This document shows positions 35,521 to 44,189 of a stretch of 64,000 nt of DNA, piece after piece. The notes below the pieces were generated by a model, which searched no databases, was not told the origin of the DNA, and worked only from the letters and a program-made list of their open reading frames with translations. The DNA is from JBKHYJ01 sp046565505 (GTDB lineage Bacteria > Acidobacteriota > Blastocatellia > UBA7656): positions 35,558 to 99,557 of the forward strand of contig JBKHYJ010000094.1 of the NCBI GenBank assembly GCA_046565505.1, in the 5' to 3' direction. The position numbers and the translations under genes are program-made. The first letter of the stretch is position 1; each line of letters opens with the position of its first letter.

Positions 35521-36126
35521 TCAGCCCGCAGCATTGATGACGTAAACCTTCTCACGACCACCCGCGATAAGAAAACATTTATCAACCCGCGACCCGTAGG
35601 CGGAAAGAAGCTCGTCCAGGCTCTCTTCGGTGAACCTGTGGGACTGCTCTCCGACGCCGGGGTTGGTCAGGACTCGCCCGACCTTCGCGAGCAGCGGCGA
35701 GCCGCTCGTCGTCAGGTTTCTGACAGGCTCAGCGATGATGACCTGTCTCCGCGCGGCCGCGATCATTCGCCCGACGACCGGCAGCGCGTCGGGTAGAAAA
35801 TGATAAAGGCTGGCCTGCATCATTACGTAATCGGCCCGCGGCAGCGGGTTGTCTTTCCTGAGGTCCCACACCTGCCCGGACCCGCCCGCCCGAATCAGCC
35901 TCTCAACGAATCCGCGGTTCACGTCAAGCCCCGTGTAGCGCACATTCTTGCGGCGCAGGTGGCGGGTGAATAAGAGCGCGGGGCCACAGCACAGATCGAC
36001 CACGCTCGCGCGGGCGGGGATCAAGTCCGCTATCGCCCGGTAGCGGGAGGCATAATGGCGGCCATACAGCGCGGCCATGACGAACTCGTAAAGCAGCGTG
36101 CTCTTGTAAATTATGCTGGTCGCCAA
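35521..36126 (-). CDS. Class I SAM-dependent methyltransferase
   Basis: 201 residues starting with TTG at 36126, three bases after the GT2 stop; AGGTAGGCA lies just upstream. SAM-binding motif VVDLCCGPALLFTRHL, then YTGLDVNRG and ADYVMMQASLYHFLPDA. The small size and the position at the end of a sugar-transferase operon suggest a lipid-linked sugar or glycan as substrate; that is inference. Confidence 0.8.
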   Translation of the reverse strand: MATSIIYKSTLLYEFVMAALYGRHYASRYRAIADLIPARASVVDLCCGPALLFTRHLRRKNVRYTGLDVNRGFVERLIRAGGSGQVWDLRKDNPLPRADYVMMQASLYHFLPDALPVVGRMIAAARRQVIIAEPVRNLTTSGSPLLAKVGRVLTNPGVGEQSHRFTEESLDELLSAYGSRVDKCFLIAGGREKVYVINAAG

Positions 36127-36129
36127 TGC

Positions 36130-37161
36130 CTACCTGTTCCTCGGAACGGTTTCGTCGCGTGTTGAAAAAGATTCCTCCGCGCGCCCGGCGTTCAGGACTT
36201 CGCGGATAGAGGTTTGCGGCTTGTTGCTCACTCTGCGGAAGGTCCGCCCGGTGTATTCGCCCAGCACCCCGAAGAAGATCATCTGGATTCCGCTGCCGAT
36301 CAATATCGCGACCATCAGAGATGCCCATCCCACGGCGGCGGGCCCGAAGTGCTCCGGGAAGAAGAGCCTGTAGAAGAAGACGGCGACCGCCAGCAGCAGC
36401 CCCATCGCGGCGAACAGGAACCCGAACCAGCTAACGACGCGCAGTGGCTTCGCCGAAAACGAGAATGCCAGCCGCCCCCACACCCTCACGGACTTCCAGA
36501 ACGTGTACGTGCTCAGGCCGGCGTAACGCGGGTGGTGCTCGGCAGGAATCTGCGCGACCCTCGCCGTGACCTGAAACAGCAGCCCGTCGATGTACGGGTC
36601 GGGGCCGTCGTATTTGCAGACCATCTCGGCAACTTCCTTGCGGATTATTTTGTAGGGCGAAAGGTAAACGTGCTTCGGCTTATTAATCACCCATTCGGCG
36701 ACTTTCCCGTTGAACCAGCTCCCGAGGTTCTTCCAAAGCTTCTGCCGCTTGACCCTGAAGATGGCGTAAACGACATCCGCGCCCTCTTCTATCTTGGCGA
36801 GCATAGCCGGGAGGTCGCGCGGGTGGTGCTGGAGGTCGTCGTCCATGATGGCGACGTACTTGCCGCGCGCAATCCTCAGGCCGGTTATGATCGCGTTGTC
36901 CTGCCCGAAGTTTCGCCTGAGGTCCACGCCTATGACGTTGGCGCGCGCCTCGCATATGGATTCGATGACCGGCCATGAGTTGTCCGGCGAAAAATCGTTG
37001 ACGAGCACGACTTCGTATCCGCGGCCTGTCGGCGTCATCGCGTCGTCGATGGCGGCGACGAGCGCGCCGAGACAATCTTCGCTGCGGTAGACTGGCACGA
37101 CTATGGATAAATCAGGCTGTGTCGGTCGGTCGCGCATATAGATCGAGTGCATCATATCCAT
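36130..37161 (-). CDS. GT2 glycosyltransferase, polyprenyl-phosphate type, two TM helices
   Basis: 343 residues. N-terminal GT-A domain: LSIVVPVYRSEDCLGALV, VLVNDFSPDNSW, NFGQDNAIITGL and the metal motif IMDDDLQHHP. Two C-terminal membrane helices (about 230-255 and 275-298). It resembles the ArnC/DPM1/GtrB group that loads a sugar onto polyprenyl phosphate for membrane GT-C enzymes. Such GT39-like enzymes follow within 2 kb. It lies between wecE and a methyltransferase on the same strand. Confidence 0.88.
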   Translation of the reverse strand: MDMMHSIYMRDRPTQPDLSIVVPVYRSEDCLGALVAAIDDAMTPTGRGYEVVLVNDFSPDNSWPVIESICEARANVIGVDLRRNFGQDNAIITGLRIARGKYVAIMDDDLQHHPRDLPAMLAKIEEGADVVYAIFRVKRQKLWKNLGSWFNGKVAEWVINKPKHVYLSPYKIIRKEVAEMVCKYDGPDPYIDGLLFQVTARVAQIPAEHHPRYAGLSTYTFWKSVRVWGRLAFSFSAKPLRVVSWFGFLFAAMGLLLAVAVFFYRLFFPEHFGPAAVGWASLMVAILIGSGIQMIFFGVLGEYTGRTFRRVSNKPQTSIREVLNAGRAEESFSTRDETVPRNR

Positions 37162-37214
37162 AGTCGTTCTTCTTGTCGAATAGTATCTAGAGGGGAGAGC
37201 TTCTCGCCATGCCC

Positions 37215-37266
37215 CGCCGAGGGCGGAGCATTATTCGGGGCCCTGAATCGCCCCCGCCCCTCGGCG
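37215..37266. repeat. Nested inverted repeat between wecE and GT2
   Basis: CGCCGAGG (37215-37222) pairs with CCTCGGCG (37259-37266), continued by GCGG (37223-37226) and CCGC (37254-37257) with one bulged C; the loop holds ATTC and GAAT, which can pair again. It could slow or attenuate transcription from wecE into the GT2 gene. No T-run follows on the minus strand. Confidence 0.4.
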
Positions 37267-37328
37267 AGCCATCCGTTTCAGATTTCTTAACCATGCTCTT
37301 TGTATGGGCTGATCTGGAGTTCAGTCCC

Positions 37329-38471
37329 TCAAACCCGCTCTAGAAATTCGGTGACACGGCCGACTACGCGCAACTGCTCTTCTTCCGTGATGTCGTAATA
37401 AAACGGGAGCCTGAGCAGCCGCGCGCTCAAGTCCTCCGTCAGGGGCAAGTCGCCTTCCTCGTAGCCGAAGCTCTTCCCCATCGGCGAGGTGTGCAGCGGC
37501 ACGTAATGAAATACCGCCTGTATGCCGTTCTCCTTCAGGTATGCCATCAATCCATCGCGCGTCCCCGCGTCGGCGAGCAGGATGTAGAAGAGATGATAAT
37601 TGATCTTGCATTCTCGCGGCACGACCGGGAGCCGCGCCAGCCCCCGCTCTTCGAGCGGCGATAGGCGCTCGCGGTAAAACTCGTAGACCTGGCGGCGGCG
37701 CTCCGTTATCTCGTCCATCGCCTCCAGCTGCGCGTAAAGGAACGCGCAGGCGATTTCGCTAGGCAGGTAGGAAGAGCCCACGTCTACCCATGTGTATTTA
37801 TCGACCTCGCCGCGGAAGAACTGGCTGCGGTTCGTGCCCTTCTCGCGGATGATCTCCGCGCGTTCGGCCATCGACTCGGAGTTTATGCAAAGCGCGCCGC
37901 CCTCGCCGCAGACGTAATTCTTCGTGTCGTGAAAACTGTACGTGCCCAGGTGGCCGAGCGCGCCCAGCGGCAGGCCGTTGTAAAAAGCATTCACACCCTG
38001 CGCCGCGTCTTCGACCACGATCAAGTCGTGCCCCCTCGCCACGGCCATGATGGCGTCCATCTCGCAAGAGACGCCCGCGTAATGGACCGGAAAGATGGCC
38101 CTGGTCCTGGCGGTGATGGCTTTTTCAATCAGGCCCTCGTCCATGTTCAGCGTGTCGGGCCGCACGTCGACGAAGACGGGCCTCGCCCCCAGGCGAATGA
38201 CCGCGTTGGCGGTGGAGACGAACGTGAAGGAGGGGAGGATCACCTCGTCGCCGGGCCGGAGGTCGCAAAGCATCGCGCCCATCTCCAGGGCCGCCGTGCA
38301 CGAAGGCGTCATGAGGACCCTCAAAATCCCGAATCGCTCTTTGAGCAGGGCCGCACAGTTGCGCGTGAAATAGCCATCCGCGGATATCTTACCCTCCGCG
38401 ACCGCCTTCGAGATGTAGCTCAGTTCTTTGCCAGTGACGTGAGGCTTGTTAAATGGAATTTTCGGTTGCAC
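37329..38471 (-). CDS. wecE: dTDP-4-amino-4,6-dideoxygalactose transaminase (WecE type)
   Basis: 380 residues from GTG 38471, with AGGA six bases upstream; the frame is open to 38573, but that part is not conserved. PLP aminotransferase of the DegT/DnrJ/EryC1 fold. It follows E. coli WecE closely by memory: IPFNKPHVTGKEL, KISADGYFTRNCAALL, LMTPSCTAALEMGAML, PVHYAGVSCEMDAIMAVA, VVEDAAQGV and FHDTKNY, whose Lys binds PLP, then EKGTNRSQFFRG and VFHYVPLH. Makes dTDP-Fuc4N-like sugars for surface glycans. The four genes upstream and downstream are sugar or lipid-glycan enzymes. Confidence 0.9.
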   Translation of the reverse strand: MQPKIPFNKPHVTGKELSYISKAVAEGKISADGYFTRNCAALLKERFGILRVLMTPSCTAALEMGAMLCDLRPGDEVILPSFTFVSTANAVIRLGARPVFVDVRPDTLNMDEGLIEKAITARTRAIFPVHYAGVSCEMDAIMAVARGHDLIVVEDAAQGVNAFYNGLPLGALGHLGTYSFHDTKNYVCGEGGALCINSESMAERAEIIREKGTNRSQFFRGEVDKYTWVDVGSSYLPSEIACAFLYAQLEAMDEITERRRQVYEFYRERLSPLEERGLARLPVVPRECKINYHLFYILLADAGTRDGLMAYLKENGIQAVFHYVPLHTSPMGKSFGYEEGDLPLTEDLSARLLRLPFYYDITEEEQLRVVGRVTEFLERV

Positions 38472-38530
38472 CAGAAATCCTATCCCGGAATCTATACCGG
38501 CGGCATCCGGCCGGGGTCGGGCGCGGCACA

Positions 38531-38539
38531 TGATACAAT
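38531..38539 (+). promoter_or_regulatory. Possible extended -10 promoter
   Basis: TGATACAAT is an extended -10 (TGn then TACAAT at 38534-38539) in the divergent gap between wecE and the GT39-like gene. There is no -35, so this is weak. Confidence 0.3.
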
Positions 38540-38596
38540 ACCCGTTTTGCCGTCGCCAGAGCGGCCCGGCCAACTTGGAAGAGATGCGAAAATTTG

Positions 38597-40654
38597 ATGA
38601 AGATGCTCGCCGACCATAAACTCCTGCGAAACAATTTTGACCTCTTGATAGTCGCCCTGGTCGTCGCGGCTTTCGTCGCCGTCGCGAGCTGCCGGCTGGG
38701 CTCCGTGCCCGTGCCCGAGACCGACGAGTCTTATACGCTACAGGTCGCTTACGAGATGGTCAACCGGGGCAAGCTCTCTTTACCCATGTACCGCTACCTG
38801 GGCGGGAACATCGAGAACGTATGGCACTCGTATACGCCGGCATACTTCGCGGCACTGGCCGGGTTCTTTGAAATATTCGGGTGGGGTATAGCGCAGGGGC
38901 GCGCCTTCAATCTCATGACGGCGGCGCTCACGCTTCTGATGGTCCACCTTATCGGCCGCCGCCTGTTCGGGTGGCGGGCCGGATTGATCGCGGCCGGGAT
39001 GCTCGTTTCGGACCAGACTTTTTTTGAGCGCGCGCGCCTGCTGCGCAATGATTACGCCGCCGCGTCGCTCGGGATGCTCGCCTACTACCTTTACGAGGTC
39101 GCCGAAGGCCGCAGGAGCGGGCGCTACTACGTCGCGGCCGGGGTAGCGGCCGGGGCGGCCGTGATGTGCCACACGAACATGCTTTACATGCTGGGGGCGA
39201 TTCTGGTGTTGATGCTGGTCCGCCGCGGCTGGAGGGTAGTCGCGAGCAAGGGCTTGTATCAATACTCGCTCGCCGCGCTCGCCGTGATGGCGTATGAAAT
39301 AGTTTATGACATTGTCGATTACAAGAATTTCTTGTTACAGAACCGTGACGACAGGCTGCACTTCGGCGTACTTGAGCGCTGGGGCTGGTGGAATAATTTT
39401 CTAGGGGAAGGGAAGCGGTATCTCAAATGGTACGCGGGCGGCGGGATGTTTATGAACATCCCGCGCACGACTCTACACGTCTTCCAACTCCTGGCCGCCG
39501 CGGCAATCATCTACCTGGTCGCGCATTGCGCCCGGAGGCTTAAAAGCCGGGACGCGGTCTCAAGGCCCGCCGTCCGAGTCTTCATAGTGACTGCCATCGC
39601 GGCCCTCTTCCATGCGCTTATCACGAGCCACAAAGACATCTATTACATGGCGCACCTCGCCCCGTGGTTCGCCCTCTGCGTCGGGATAATGCTGAATGAC
39701 GCGTTCGGGTTGATGGCAAGATTGCCGGACCTGCGACTGCCGCGCGCGCGACTACTGCGAAAGCTCGCCGTCGGCGCGACCGCGGTGGCTATCATGGCGT
39801 TCGGCCTTCAACTGGCGAGGCAGAATCGGCGCTATCTGAGGGAGGTGCGCAACCCCGACCTGGCCTCCTTCGAGGAGGTCAAAGGCGTGCTCAGGAGCGT
39901 CGTGCCCGACGGGGTCTGCCCGGTCGCGATGAAGGCCCCGGTCCTGTGGCTCGCATTTCCCGAGTACGATCACTGCTTCGCGACGATTGAAAAGCGGATG
40001 ATGAAGAACCTGGACATAGACGGCAAAGATTACGCTGTGATGATGCCATCCGCTTATCATAAGAAGCGCCTGGCCGGGACCAGGGAACTGGATGCGAAAT
40101 ACCACCTGCTCGCCGAATTGAAAGACACCCCGTACGGGGCCATACGCGTTTACTACACGGGCGCGAACCCGGATCACCTCGCGCGCGAGCCCAAGGTTTA
40201 TTACTTCTTCGGGCGGCAGAGGGGCTTCGTCAGCAAAGAGCAGGTAGCCGAAGCGCGCGAGGTGTGGTCCGCCGCGACTAGCGCCGCAGGCAATCTAAAT
40301 GTCGGGTCGGGCATAACGGTTGACCCGGACGGGCTCTCGATTCAGGCGAAAGGGAAAGGCAGCAAATCGGTAGACCTGTGGTCAATCGACCTCAAGCCCG
40401 AAACTATCTACGCGCTGTCATTCGACGCGAGTTTGAAGTCAGGGAGGTGGGAGCTGGCCCTCATGGATGAACAGGCCGGCGGCCTGATTCACCAGGAGCA
40501 GGTAAGCGAGCAGGCGGATTCGCAACGCATCGAAGGATTGTTTAAGACTTCTGGCGCGCGCCGCGTGAAACTGGTCGCCCGTCCGCTCGTTAGAAATGCC
40601 GCAGACCCCCTGCGCATATCGAGAATCACCATAAGCGAAATCCCTTCGGGATAG
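38597..40654 (+). CDS. GT39-like multi-pass glycosyltransferase with C-terminal beta domain
   Basis: About 685 residues from ATG 38597 (a TTG precedes it in frame). GT-C type membrane enzyme: first periplasmic loop acidic motif VPETDESYTLQVAYEMVNRG, then roughly ten membrane helices to about residue 410. After a periplasmic alpha/beta part, the last 130 residues (from about 560) form a beta domain (SGRWELALMDEQAGG, RISRITISEIP) like a carbohydrate-binding module. PMT/ArnT relatives move a sugar from polyprenyl phosphate. It is divergent from wecE within the glycan locus. The acceptor is unknown. Confidence 0.8.
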   Translation: MKMLADHKLLRNNFDLLIVALVVAAFVAVASCRLGSVPVPETDESYTLQVAYEMVNRGKLSLPMYRYLGGNIENVWHSYTPAYFAALAGFFEIFGWGIAQGRAFNLMTAALTLLMVHLIGRRLFGWRAGLIAAGMLVSDQTFFERARLLRNDYAAASLGMLAYYLYEVAEGRRSGRYYVAAGVAAGAAVMCHTNMLYMLGAILVLMLVRRGWRVVASKGLYQYSLAALAVMAYEIVYDIVDYKNFLLQNRDDRLHFGVLERWGWWNNFLGEGKRYLKWYAGGGMFMNIPRTTLHVFQLLAAAAIIYLVAHCARRLKSRDAVSRPAVRVFIVTAIAALFHALITSHKDIYYMAHLAPWFALCVGIMLNDAFGLMARLPDLRLPRARLLRKLAVGATAVAIMAFGLQLARQNRRYLREVRNPDLASFEEVKGVLRSVVPDGVCPVAMKAPVLWLAFPEYDHCFATIEKRMMKNLDIDGKDYAVMMPSAYHKKRLAGTRELDAKYHLLAELKDTPYGAIRVYYTGANPDHLAREPKVYYFFGRQRGFVSKEQVAEAREVWSAATSAAGNLNVGSGITVDPDGLSIQAKGKGSKSVDLWSIDLKPETIYALSFDASLKSGRWELALMDEQAGGLIHQEQVSEQADSQRIEGLFKTSGARRVKLVARPLVRNAADPLRISRITISEIPSG

Positions 40655-40739
40655 CAGCAGCCTCATGGCGCAAGCCGCCCTCTTTTACCGCGGCGCGAAT
40701 CCATTACGCTATCAATCACCGATTATCATCAGTGAGCAA

Positions 40740-42557
40740 TCATTCCCCTTGCATGCGCGGCGCAACCGGAGGGGCTTTGCTCAGGTCATACAAATACGCG
40801 GAGGCGGGGGCCGCCGGAGGGTCGTCATTATCCGCCTGTTCCGTATCTTCCGCGTCGAGCGCCGAAGAATCTTCGCGCGGGATAAACTCCGCCCTCCTGG
40901 CCCCGATGCCGTTGAGGTATCTCAGCATGAATTCATCCTCTCTAATGTTTTGAATCTTGCGGACGTGAGAGAAGAGCACCCAGACGCGCGCATTGCCGCG
41001 GAGCTGGTCTAGGTCCCTTTGATACTCGCCCCAGTCGGCCCGCCGCTTGGTATCGTCGCGCGCGTCGATGCCTAGAACGTAGTCGCCCTCCTTCAGCCCA
41101 TACTTCGGGGCGTAATACTGGAACGATTCCCTCTGGTGATGATAAACGTAAATCACGTCGCCCGGCTGACGGTTGTCCCTGACGTAGGCCATGATCGGCC
41201 TCACGTCCTGGCGCGCGCGCGGGCGCAGCATGTGATTGGTCGCGCCCGCGACGGGTTGGAAAAGTAATAACGCGAGCACGAATGCGCCCGCCGCCGTGGC
41301 AGAGCGCCGGCCCTTATCAAGTGCGTGTGCCGCGGCCGCCGCGGCCGCCATCGCGAGCGAGAAGGCCATGAAGAATAGGAGCCTCTTGCGCGACATCGAC
41401 GCCGTGTCGCCCGACAGAAGCTCGAAGGCGGCTAAGTTGATTATGGCTAAACCCATGAGAGTGGAATAACGCCGCCGCCTGTCGATCAGATACTCCGCGC
41501 CCGCCGCGATCACTATCAAGAGAAGCGGGATCAGGAACAGCAGTAGCCTCCTACCGAACGGGTACTTGTGGACGCCCGACGCAAGCAGCGTGAACAGTAT
41601 CGGCGCGATCAGCATAAGAAGCTGCGTTTTCTTCCTGAGCAGCGCCGCGCAGCCGACGACGAACACCAGCCCGGCGGCGACAGGGAAGGGCAGCCCCAGC
41701 GGGTTCGAGAACATCTTGAAGAACGCGCCGAAGAACCATTCGACATCCGACAGCGAATGCGGCGGGAGCGGCATGAAGGTCCCCTTGCGCTCCCAGGAAT
41801 TTTCAAGCGTCTGGTTGGCGCTGAGGTTGCGGAGCGAAATGATGTAAAAAGCGGCGAAGCTCATCACCCAGATGGCGCAGCAAGCCGCCAGCTTCCAGAA
41901 TCTCGCCCAATCCCCGCCGCGCATGGCAGCTATTAACAGGGCCGTCCCGGCCCCGGCCAGAACGAAGACCGAAGGGTGCGAGAACCAGACGGCCGCCGAC
42001 CCGACGATTGAAAGGAGCGCGGCACGGCGGGCGGTCAACTCCTTCGTAGCCACCTCCAACCCGGTCAAGGCGATCAGGATCGTGATGCACACGTCGCTTG
42101 AGTACTGTTTGATCTGGGCCGCGTAATAAATGACATGGCCCGACACCGAAAAGAAGGCCAGTGCTATGGGGACGCCCCACGGGGAAAGGCAACGCCGCGC
42201 GACCTGGTGGAATAGAAACAGCGCCGCCACCGAAAAGATGAACGGGAAGAGTCTGAGCGAGTATTCGCCGTCCCCGAACGCGAGCAGCGCGATCTTTTCG
42301 AGCGCGAGGAAGCCCAGGGGCGCGGCTTGATTTGAATCGAGCGGCCGGGCCAGCCCCGCGAATGACCGGCTCATGATGTTAAGCGCCAGCGCGCCTTCGT
42401 CAACGTAGAGCGCGGGGTTGAACAGGAACTGCGCCGCGCGCAGCAGGACGCCGAAAGCAACTACGGCCCATGACAGCCTCTGTGCCGTGAGCAGGTGCAA
42501 AGCCGTTTGCCGCGCAGTCCTCGTAGGCAAATCAGCGCGGCGCAGCGAATCGTCCAT
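40740..42557 (-). CDS. GT39-like membrane glycosyltransferase
   Basis: 605 residues, many membrane helices. The first-loop motif NPALYVDEGALALNIM followed by AAPLGFLALEKIAL is typical for PMT/ArnT-like proteins. GGGGTGATCG stands before ATG 42557. The last 110 residues are periplasmic, with GDVIYVYHHQRESFQYY, a segment common in this group. Fifteen bases separate it from the preceding toroid gene, so it is the last of a three-gene unit (GT2, toroid, GT39). Confidence 0.82.
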   Translation of the reverse strand: MDDSLRRADLPTRTARQTALHLLTAQRLSWAVVAFGVLLRAAQFLFNPALYVDEGALALNIMSRSFAGLARPLDSNQAAPLGFLALEKIALLAFGDGEYSLRLFPFIFSVAALFLFHQVARRCLSPWGVPIALAFFSVSGHVIYYAAQIKQYSSDVCITILIALTGLEVATKELTARRAALLSIVGSAAVWFSHPSVFVLAGAGTALLIAAMRGGDWARFWKLAACCAIWVMSFAAFYIISLRNLSANQTLENSWERKGTFMPLPPHSLSDVEWFFGAFFKMFSNPLGLPFPVAAGLVFVVGCAALLRKKTQLLMLIAPILFTLLASGVHKYPFGRRLLLFLIPLLLIVIAAGAEYLIDRRRRYSTLMGLAIINLAAFELLSGDTASMSRKRLLFFMAFSLAMAAAAAAAHALDKGRRSATAAGAFVLALLLFQPVAGATNHMLRPRARQDVRPIMAYVRDNRQPGDVIYVYHHQRESFQYYAPKYGLKEGDYVLGIDARDDTKRRADWGEYQRDLDQLRGNARVWVLFSHVRKIQNIREDEFMLRYLNGIGARRAEFIPREDSSALDAEDTEQADNDDPPAAPASAYLYDLSKAPPVAPRMQGE

Positions 42558-42572
42558 CGATCACCCCCGCCT

Positions 42573-44168
42573 TCAATCGAAGCTCCGCTCGACCCTGAGC
42601 GCCTCCCCCGGCCTAAGCCTCTTCGCTTCGCCCGTCAAATCGAGCCAGGATTGTAGCTGACCCCTCTGATAAGTTCGACTCATCACGACGTAGATCGAAG
42701 TCTGGTCACACCCGATCCCGGCCGCCTCCACCTTGCCCCAATCAGCCGCGCGAAGCTCGTCGGTTATGCTCCAATTGTTGCCGTCCCACCTCAGCGCGCG
42801 GGAGAACGTGAAAGGCGCGGGGCGCTTGCCCGTGATCAACATTTTCTGTAGCAGCTTTCGTATCAAGTTCGGGAAGAACCGCCCGCCGCCCAGCATGACG
42901 GCCCTCAGAATTATGAGGTTGATCGTCGTCATCCTCTTCTGCTTCGCCCACCCGAGAGAACCGCTTATTGAGATTTCGTCTTCCCCGACCGCCAGCTCGT
43001 AATCGTCGATCAGATGGCCCACGGCCGTCTTGAGCCTACCGCGCTCGCGCACCCGGACGGACAGGTGCGTGTCTGACGCCAGAAGCTCCCCGCCGCGAAA
43101 CAGCTTGAACACGCCGCCTTTATTGAGCGCGACGTAAAGCTCGGTGCCGCGGCGGCGGTCCACGAGCAGGCCCGCCTGCTTCAGCCACACCCGCCCCTGG
43201 CGACGCCCCGTGAGTTGGGGGCACCGCTCGACAAAATCTCTATACGCCAACATGTAATTCCATGTGTGATGGCCTATGATGTGGTCGTCCGCGTAGCAGG
43301 GGGCCAGCCCCCGCGCCAGCCCGCACAGGAATCGGTCGTTCACCCCGAGGGCCTCAGGCATCCACGCGCCCACCAGCTCGAAGCCATGCGGGAAGAAGTT
43401 GTATGTGTTCCGGCTGCCATACTCGCCGCCATATGAGCCGTCCGGGTGCACGAATTCCGCCGCCAGCCTGACCGCGCGGGCGAGGGCCTCTTTCAGCTTC
43501 GCCGTGGGGTCCGACTGGTGCAGCCGCGCCAGGCATGACACGGTCAGCGTATGATAGCCGGGGTCGCACCCTTCGTACTCCTGAAACCACCCCTCCTCAC
43601 TCTGCCATGCCAGCACGCGGTCAACGCGCGACTCCTTCGCCTCGGCCCACCGGCTCGATTGCAGGAGGCGGGCCAGCGCCTCAAGGCAGAGCGCGATGAG
43701 CGCCTGATGGTTGCTCAGCATCCCGCTCTCCTGGTGGCGCGCGAGCCAGTCGGCCCGCCTCTCGAAGAACCCGAGCGCGGAGTCGTTCCTCATCCCCAGC
43801 AGGCTGTAACTCTCCACGCAAGCCAGCAGCGAGAACGCGGCCGCGCCGGCCGCCCGCTCGTAGGGGAAATAATCGTCGCACGACCCATCCGCGCGCGAGC
43901 TGCGGGCGGCGTAAAGAATCCCCGCCTCGCACCAGTCCTTGACGACCGGCCGCCTGTAGTAAGGATTGCCCGGCGCGTCCACGGCGTATGCGAGCGCGAG
44001 CGGCCACACGAATTCCTGCGCCATGCCGCTCGGGAAATCAATCATCTTGTAGTGCCAGAAGTTCCTGTCGAAACAGCCGTAGGTGGGGCTGTGCGGGTTG
44101 CGGTCGAGCAGTGTCAAAATCTTGGGGATCTGTGCGAGCGCCTCTCGGGCGAATAACTCTTTACTCAT
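42573..44168 (-). CDS. Alpha/alpha-toroid protein, heparinase II/III-like
   Basis: 531 residues, no signal peptide. The N-terminal 330 residues read as repeated helix pairs of an alpha/alpha toroid (LARHQESGMLSNHQALIALC, GWFQEYEGCDPGYHTL, GSRNTYNFFPHGFELVG), and the C-terminal part is a beta sandwich (YVALNKGGVFKLFRGGELL, DEISISGSLGWA). Such a pair is seen in polysaccharide lyases and related proteins of glycan loci, but the catalytic Tyr/His set is not one I can fix. It may bind or process the glycan precursor in the cytoplasm. Confidence 0.6.
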   Translation of the reverse strand: MSKELFAREALAQIPKILTLLDRNPHSPTYGCFDRNFWHYKMIDFPSGMAQEFVWPLALAYAVDAPGNPYYRRPVVKDWCEAGILYAARSSRADGSCDDYFPYERAAGAAAFSLLACVESYSLLGMRNDSALGFFERRADWLARHQESGMLSNHQALIALCLEALARLLQSSRWAEAKESRVDRVLAWQSEEGWFQEYEGCDPGYHTLTVSCLARLHQSDPTAKLKEALARAVRLAAEFVHPDGSYGGEYGSRNTYNFFPHGFELVGAWMPEALGVNDRFLCGLARGLAPCYADDHIIGHHTWNYMLAYRDFVERCPQLTGRRQGRVWLKQAGLLVDRRRGTELYVALNKGGVFKLFRGGELLASDTHLSVRVRERGRLKTAVGHLIDDYELAVGEDEISISGSLGWAKQKRMTTINLIILRAVMLGGGRFFPNLIRKLLQKMLITGKRPAPFTFSRALRWDGNNWSITDELRAADWGKVEAAGIGCDQTSIYVVMSRTYQRGQLQSWLDLTGEAKRLRPGEALRVERSFD

Positions 44169-44189
44169 CGGCAGGCGTTCCCCGGGCGA

